Shown piece after piece: positions 32,717 through 36,403 of a DNA stretch of 36,403 nucleotides (within the stretch, counting starts at the first letter, position 1; the number at the start of each line of letters is the position of its first letter). Where the stretch lies: contig CASEML010000078.1 in NCBI GenBank assembly GCA_949289145.1, forward strand, positions 1 to 36,403, in the 5' to 3' direction. The position numbers and the translations under genes were made by a program. The notes beneath the pieces were generated by a model, which searched no databases, had not been told where the DNA came from, and saw nothing but the letters and a program-made list of their open reading frames with translations. This DNA is from an uncultured Eubacteriales bacterium. Lineage in GTDB: Bacteria > Bacillota > Clostridia > Lachnospirales > Lachnospiraceae.

Positions 32717-33889
32717 ATAACATAGGGCACTCATGGCATAGATGCCGGCACCTAAGCATAAGGTGTCGGTGTCTATTTTAAATTTGGGACTGTGCAGCGG
32801 ATAAATGGTGTCCTTTTTCTCATTGTAGTTGCCCAGCCAAAAGAAATAGGAGGGCGCATAGTCAGCAAAAGTGCTGAAATCATCCCCAGCGGTGGAAGGA
32901 AGTGGTTCTGTATAAGGGATGGATAATAATTCGGCAGCTTTTACAGCATAGAGGTACAAATTTTCATCATTAATCACTGCACTGTGTAAAGGAATGTAAT
33001 CGATTTCAGCTTGAACCTGATAGGCGCCTGCAATCTGAGTTACAATGTCTTTAAAACGTTTTTCGATGAACTGTTCCATCTCTTTGCTGTAACAGCGGCA
33101 GGTGCCAGCCATCTCCACAACTTCAGGATTAACATTAAAGGTCATACCTTCTCCGCCATGAATACTGCATACAGAAACTACACATGCCTGAGTTGGGGGC
33201 ACGTTTCTGCTGGTAATGGTCTGCAATCCCTGAATAATGGCAGAAGCAGCAACAATGCTGTCAATGTTAGATTCTGGGATGGCACCATGCCCACCTTTGC
33301 CGGTAAGGGTAATCTTAAATTTGTGGACCGCTGCCATAATACCATGGGTTTTTAAACCCAGAACACCGCTTTTTACAGTGGGTGCATTGTGGAGACCGAA
33401 GATGGCATCTACATGGGGAAATTCCATACAGCCTTTTTGAATAAAATATTCTGCACCGCCGGCACCTTCTTCCGCTGGTTGAAAAATGAATTTGATGTCA
33501 CCAGAAAAGCAGTCTGTCATTCCACTTAAAATAGAAGCAGCGCCTAACAGACAAGAAATATGACCATCGTGGCCGCAGGCATGGGAAATTCCGTCGGTCA
33601 GGGAAGGGAAGCTGCAGCTGCTTTGTTCTTGAATAGGCAGTGCGTCAATATCTGCACGCAAAGCTACACATTTTCCGCTGCCGGTGCCATGCAGCAGTCC
33701 CACAACACCTGTAGGGCTGGTGATATCTGTAATTTCAATTCCCAAACCAGTAAGTATAGTTTTAATATATTCTGTGGTGTTCAATTCCTGAAAACTTAAT
33801 TCTGGATGCTGATGCAGAAAGGTATAATGTTTGAATAGCTCATTTTGAATTGCCTGCATTTTTTGCTTAACCATTATAGTATCAACCAT
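32699..33889 (-). CDS. M20-family amidohydrolase (N-acyl-amino-acid or peptide deacylase type)
   Basis: M20D metallopeptidases remove acyl groups from amino acids or related amides. The 396-aa protein has the N-terminal LHQHPELSFQE, the metal-binding HACGHDGH, the FQPAEEGAGGAEYFIQKG segment with its catalytic Glu, a dimerisation domain in the middle and the C-terminal STAGDDFSTFA followed by LGNYNE. ATG 33889 has GGAGG 9 nt upstream; a longer frame reaching back to 33937 would add a hydrophobic stretch not typical of the family and lying before the ribosome binding site. The substrate is not predictable. The 3' end overlaps polC by 18 nt tail to tail. It is divergent from a tetR-type gene, a common arrangement for a regulator and its target. 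Confidence 0.9.
   Translation of the reverse strand: MVDTIMVKQKMQAIQNELFKHYTFLHQHPELSFQELNTTEYIKTILTGLGIEITDITSPTGVVGLLHGTGSGKCVALRADIDALPIQEQSSCSFPSLTDGISHACGHDGHISCLLGAASILSGMTDCFSGDIKFIFQPAEEGAGGAEYFIQKGCMEFPHVDAIFGLHNAPTVKSGVLGLKTHGIMAAVHKFKITLTGKGGHGAIPESNIDSIVAASAIIQGLQTITSRNVPPTQACVVSVCSIHGGEGMTFNVNPEVVEMAGTCRCYSKEMEQFIEKRFKDIVTQIAGAYQVQAEIDYIPLHSAVINDENLYLYAVKAAELLSIPYTEPLPSTAGDDFSTFADYAPSYFFWLGNYNEKKDTIYPLHSPKFKIDTDTLCLGAGIYAMSALCYLNHIK
32741..32779 (+). terminator. Terminator of the polC operon, inside the convergent gene
   Basis: GATGCCGGCACCT (32741-32753) pairs with AGGTGTCGGTGTC (32761-32773), 13 bp with three G-U pairs and a 7-nt loop, followed by TATTTT. It is located 25 nt after the polC stop, yet within the 3' coding part of the minus-strand gene. 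Confidence 0.65.
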
Positions 33890-33939
33890 AACCAATATCC
33901 TCCATAAAAAAATATATAGAAAAATTAAGAAAAACAATG

Positions 33940-33954
33940 TAATATAGTATATTA
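33940..33954. promoter_or_regulatory. Perfect 15-bp palindrome, candidate TetR operator
   Basis: TAATATA-G-TATATTA is an exact inverted repeat in the 90-bp gap between the divergent amidohydrolase and TetR genes. It covers -10-like sequences on both strands (TATATT on plus, TATACT/TATATT on minus), so a bound repressor could block both genes. Confidence 0.45.
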
Positions 33955-33979
33955 TATCACAAAGCTGGGAGATAAGAAG

Positions 33980-34540
33980 ATGAATTTAGGAGAGCAGATA
34001 ATTAACACCACAATAGACTTGTTTAATGAAAAGGGATACAGATTCCGATTAGATGATATTGCAGAACAGCTACTTATCAGTAAAAAAACTATTTATACTC
34101 AGTTTAAGGACAAAGAAACTTTGTTTATGGAGGTGATCCGTTATTGCGGTAGAGAGGCAGCAAATACACAGCGCAAGATATTGGAGAATAAAAAGGAAAG
34201 TTATACGGAAAAAGTCAGACAATTACTTGCAGTATGGCCGGAGCAGTATCGAAGGCTGAATCAAAAGAAGATGATAGGACTGAGAGTTCAAAATCCGAAA
34301 ATTGCTAAAAAGGCAAAAGAGTATTATGACGAAGAATGGGCATTAATTGAGGGGGCTTTAAAAGAAGCGGTGCTCCATGGAGAAGTGATTCATATCTCGA
34401 GCCATCTAATCCGCACCATGTTGGAGGCTACCTTAGAAAGAAGTGTTACAGAGGCAGTATTGCAAGGGCAGGAAAAAATGGACGAAAATATAAGAAAAGA
34501 TGTTGTCCGCATACTGATGAATGGTATCGAAATTGTGTAA
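33980..34540 (+). CDS. TetR/AcrR family transcriptional regulator
   Basis: The 186-aa protein has the N-terminal TetR helix-turn-helix (about residues 8-54): LGEQIINTTIDLFNEKG, then DDIAEQLLISKKTIYTQFKDKETLF. The rest is the helical ligand-binding and dimerisation domain, with no recognisable ligand signature. GGGAGATAAGAAG precedes the ATG. It is divergent from the M20 amidohydrolase gene with a palindrome between them, so it probably represses itself and that gene. The ligand is unknown. Confidence 0.9.
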   Translation: MNLGEQIINTTIDLFNEKGYRFRLDDIAEQLLISKKTIYTQFKDKETLFMEVIRYCGREAANTQRKILENKKESYTEKVRQLLAVWPEQYRRLNQKKMIGLRVQNPKIAKKAKEYYDEEWALIEGALKEAVLHGEVIHISSHLIRTMLEATLERSVTEAVLQGQEKMDENIRKDVVRILMNGIEIV

Positions 34541-34543
34541 ATA

Positions 34544-34581
34544 ATAGGATTCCGGAGTCAAAAGTCATACCGGAATCCTAT
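34544..34581. terminator. Bidirectional hairpin between TetR and lytic transglycosylase genes
   Basis: ATAGGATTCCGG (34544-34555) and CCGGAATCCTAT (34570-34581) form a perfect 12-bp stem with a 14-nt loop, positioned between the convergent stop codons. T-runs on either side are weak, but position and stem strength support a terminator. Confidence 0.65.
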
Positions 34582-34617
34582 AGGATAAGAAAAGGGAAAA
34601 AGCGGCTTTTCTATGTG

Positions 34618-35370
34618 TTATAAGTCTAACATCTGTGCCAAAGTGAAAGAAGGCAATCTGGAAGTCTCGTATAAATCATAGACAGAATCCCACTGTTGTG
34701 TCTGCTCTTTGGCATCTTCATTTTCTTTTGTTTGGGAAGAAAGAATTTTTTCAAATAATAAAAGAAATTCTAAATAATCCTCATAGGTAAATGAAAAGGT
34801 TGCAGCATTGTCTATAGGATCACCAGCCTGCTTTGGCAACTGTACGGTGTTTGATGACTGTGTAGCTGCTGGCAGCGCGGTGTTTGGAACCTCCACGCCC
34901 TGATTCATATAATTTATTACCTTTACCACATAATTTTGGGTTTCTTCAAAAGGCGGAATTCCACCGTATTTTTTCACATTATTGCTTCCGGCATTGTAAG
35001 CCGCCAGTGCATAGGATATATTGCCGTTATATTGGTCTAAAAGTTCCGCAATATATTTGGCGCCGCCCATAATGTTTTGTTCCGCATCGAAGGAATCCGT
35101 TACACCTAAAGAAGCGGCAGTTGCGGGCATTAGCTGCATAATCCCCTGGGCACCGCATTTAGAAACTGCATTAGCATTAAAATTTGATTCTTGTTTGCCG
35201 ATGGCTTTTAATAAATTTACTGGAACCTGATAGGTATCGGCAGCTTTTTGGAAGATACTGTCTAAAGACTGATTTTCTCCAAGAAAGGATGAAAAGTCAG
35301 AAACAGTGGATGTGGACTGGACTGCGGTATTTGCTGTATCACTGGTAATTGCATTTACTGCGTATATCAT
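34618..35370 (-). CDS. Lytic transglycosylase (SLT domain) without a signal peptide
   Basis: SLT enzymes cleave the glycan strands of peptidoglycan. The 250-aa protein has an SLT domain at about residues 35-150: catalytic Glu61 in KQESNF, the GIMQLMP motif at 76-82, and AAYNAG near 123-128. The C-terminal ~80 residues are acidic and helical. The N-terminus (MIYAVNAITSDTANT) is polar, with no signal peptide or membrane helix, so the export route is unclear. It might leave through a flagellar or other dedicated system, or the enzyme might act only at lysis. AGGGGGA precedes the ATG, and its promoter is at 35417-35445. It is convergent with tetR. Confidence 0.88.
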   Translation of the reverse strand: MIYAVNAITSDTANTAVQSTSTVSDFSSFLGENQSLDSIFQKAADTYQVPVNLLKAIGKQESNFNANAVSKCGAQGIMQLMPATAASLGVTDSFDAEQNIMGGAKYIAELLDQYNGNISYALAAYNAGSNNVKKYGGIPPFEETQNYVVKVINYMNQGVEVPNTALPAATQSSNTVQLPKQAGDPIDNAATFSFTYEDYLEFLLLFEKILSSQTKENEDAKEQTQQWDSVYDLYETSRLPSFTLAQMLDL

Positions 35371-35416
35371 AATATTTCCCCCTAAGTATTCTATAGTTCA
35401 GTTCATTGCTTCTAAT

Positions 35417-35445
35417 AGTATACCATAAGAAAAAAGTGCTTACAA
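35417..35445 (-). promoter_or_regulatory. Promoter of the lytic transglycosylase gene
   Basis: On the minus strand TTGTAA (35445-35440) and TATACT (35422-35417) are 17 nt apart, with TGG before the -10 (extended -10). The start codon is about 47 nt downstream. Confidence 0.75.
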
Positions 35446-35452
35446 CTATTTA

Positions 35453-35481
35453 TTGCACCGTTATTTTAAGTGTGTTAAAAT
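35453..35481 (+). promoter_or_regulatory. Promoter of aroD
   Basis: TTGCAC (35453-35458) and TAAAAT (35476-35481) are 17 nt apart, with TGT before the -10. The start codon is about 32 nt downstream. It is divergent from, and only 8 nt away from, the transglycosylase promoter. Confidence 0.65.
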
Positions 35482-35512
35482 TTTGAAAGACTAGAAAGAA
35501 AAGAGGATGATT

Positions 35513-36307
35513 ATGATAAAGGCAGTGAAAGTAAAGGATGTTGTTATCGGAGAGGGAGTACCGAAAATCTGTGTTCCCATTGTAGCCTTTGATGAACAAA
35601 ATATACTGGAAGAAGCCCAAAAAGCAGAAAAATCTATGGCAGATATGGTGGAGTGGAGAGCGGATTTCTGGGAATTTTGTAAAAGTTCTCAAGCAACAGA
35701 GCAGCTTCTTGGAAAATTACAGGAAATTCTTAAAACGAAGCCGCTGCTTTTTACCATTCGTACTCATGGGGAAGGCGGTGAATTTGCAGGCACTTTGGAG
35801 GAATATGAGAAACTTGTCTGTATTGCAGCCAAAACAGTTGATTTGGTAGATATAGAAGTGTTCATGGAAGGACTTTCGGCAAAAGAGCTGATTGCGCGAT
35901 GTCAGAAAGAGGGTTGTAAGGTAGTTGCATCTAACCACGAATTTCATAAGACGCCCAAACAGGAAGAAATTGTAATGCGTTTGCGGCATATGCAGGAGAT
36001 AGGAGCGGATATTTTGAAAATTGCCGTGATGCCGGAGTGTAGAAAAGATGTGCTGACGCTTCTTTCTGCCACAGAAGAGATGGTGAGTGAATACGCAGTA
36101 AAGCCGGTAATAACCATGTCTATGGCAGGCTTAGGGGCAATCAGCCGTATGTCAGGTGAAATTTTTGGCTCTGCTGTTACCTTTGGAAGCATGGAAGCGG
36201 CATCGGCACCGGGGCAGCTGCAGTTGGCAGACTTAAGAAACGTGTTGGAAATTATACATAACAGTAAGGAGCATTCCTGTAATTCAGAAATAATGCCAAT
36301 TGAATAA
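35513..36307 (+). CDS. aroD: Type I 3-dehydroquinate dehydratase
   Basis: AroD dehydrates 3-dehydroquinate to 3-dehydroshikimate through a Schiff base, step three of the shikimate pathway. The 264-aa protein has VEWRADFW near residue 47, the catalytic His142 in ASNHEFHKTP, the Schiff-base Lys169 in ADILKIAVMP, and a C-terminal ITMSMAGLGAISRM...FGSAVTFG segment, all typical of type I (TIM-barrel) enzymes. ATG 35513 was chosen because AGAGG is 6 nt before it; an ATG at 35507 touches that site. It has its own promoter and no shikimate-pathway neighbour in the immediate vicinity. Confidence 0.94.
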   Translation: MIKAVKVKDVVIGEGVPKICVPIVAFDEQNILEEAQKAEKSMADMVEWRADFWEFCKSSQATEQLLGKLQEILKTKPLLFTIRTHGEGGEFAGTLEEYEKLVCIAAKTVDLVDIEVFMEGLSAKELIARCQKEGCKVVASNHEFHKTPKQEEIVMRLRHMQEIGADILKIAVMPECRKDVLTLLSATEEMVSEYAVKPVITMSMAGLGAISRMSGEIFGSAVTFGSMEAASAPGQLQLADLRNVLEIIHNSKEHSCNSEIMPIE

Positions 36308-36309
36308 AA

Positions 36310-36382
36310 GAAAACCTCGAAGTACAATTAAGGTGTTCATCTTGGCGGATGAAAAAACACTTTAACAATACTGGAGGTTTTC
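36310..36382 (+). repeat. Long hairpin masking the ribosome binding site of the next gene
   Basis: Outer arms GAAAACCTC (36310-36318) and GAGGTTTTC (36374-36382) pair perfectly. Inner helices AGTA/TACT, TTAAGGTGTT/AACACTTTAA and CATC/GATG continue the structure to a 6-nt loop, about 27 bp in all. The GGAGG at 36373-36377 that would start the following gene lies in the 3' arm. It could act as the aroD terminator on the plus strand, as an end structure of a mobile element, or as a translation block. Confidence 0.6.
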
Positions 36383-36386
36383 AATA

Positions 36387-36403
36387 ATGAATTTAACACA
36401 GAA
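36387..36403 (+). CDS. Start of a truncated gene at the window edge
   Basis: ATG at 36387 follows GGAGG (36373-36377) by 9 nt, and the first residues read M-N-L-T-Q before the window ends. Five residues are too few to identify the product. The preceding hairpin that covers the ribosome binding site is reminiscent of transposase genes, which is only a hint. Confidence 0.4.

Noticed and set aside
33011-33355. A 114-codon plus-strand open frame in the amidohydrolase region
   Set aside because: It is antisense to conserved M20 motifs and no promoter or ribosome binding site supports it.

Overview
The window looks like a chromosomal segment of a low-GC, Gram-positive anaerobe of the Clostridia, most likely Lachnospiraceae. 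The reasons are a PolC-type replicative polymerase, the gene order rpsB-tsf ... pyrH-frr-uppS-cdsA-dxr-rseP-ispG-polC, strong GGAGG ribosome binding sites, and many sigma-A promoters with an extended -10 (TGnTATAAT). The species assignment is inference. No tRNA, rRNA, CRISPR array or complete insertion sequence was seen.

Layout. Positions 1-665 hold the 3' end of an Hsp70-like gene and a small membrane protein with a zinc ribbon. Convergent to these is a DAHP synthase gene (805-1833, minus) with its own promoter and a shared terminator. From 2101 a promoter drives an unknown 123-aa protein, the Trk potassium uptake pair (trkA, trkH) and a 76-aa unknown protein. From 5626 a second promoter drives a vitamin B5/CoA operon: a PanG-type ketopantoate reductase candidate, panB, panC, panD and coaBC, followed 4 nt later by an ABC-F ATPase gene.

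Positions 11950-17773 are the most distinctive part. A promoter and a cobalamin riboswitch, with a terminator-rich expression platform, precede five genes: a membrane-anchored CbiK-like chelatase lipoprotein, a lipoprotein with two beta-rich (NEAT-like) domains, a FecB/BtuF-type binding lipoprotein, a FecCD permease and an ATPase with an unusual C-terminal extension. The simplest reading is a B12-repressed system that captures, and possibly remodels, a tetrapyrrole or corrinoid outside the cell and imports it.

From 17779 to 32716 lies the rpsB-polC cluster (translation, UMP kinase, undecaprenyl-PP synthesis, phospholipid CDP-activation, MEP isoprenoid enzymes, site-2 protease, DNA polymerase). 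A membrane polysaccharide deacetylase gene and a bactofilin gene are inserted between tsf and pyrH. The bactofilin gene carries a convincing internal ribosome binding site and start codon.

The right end holds an M20 amidohydrolase gene convergent with and overlapping polC, a divergent TetR gene, a lytic transglycosylase gene (minus), aroD (plus), and a long hairpin that masks the ribosome binding site of a gene cut by the window edge.
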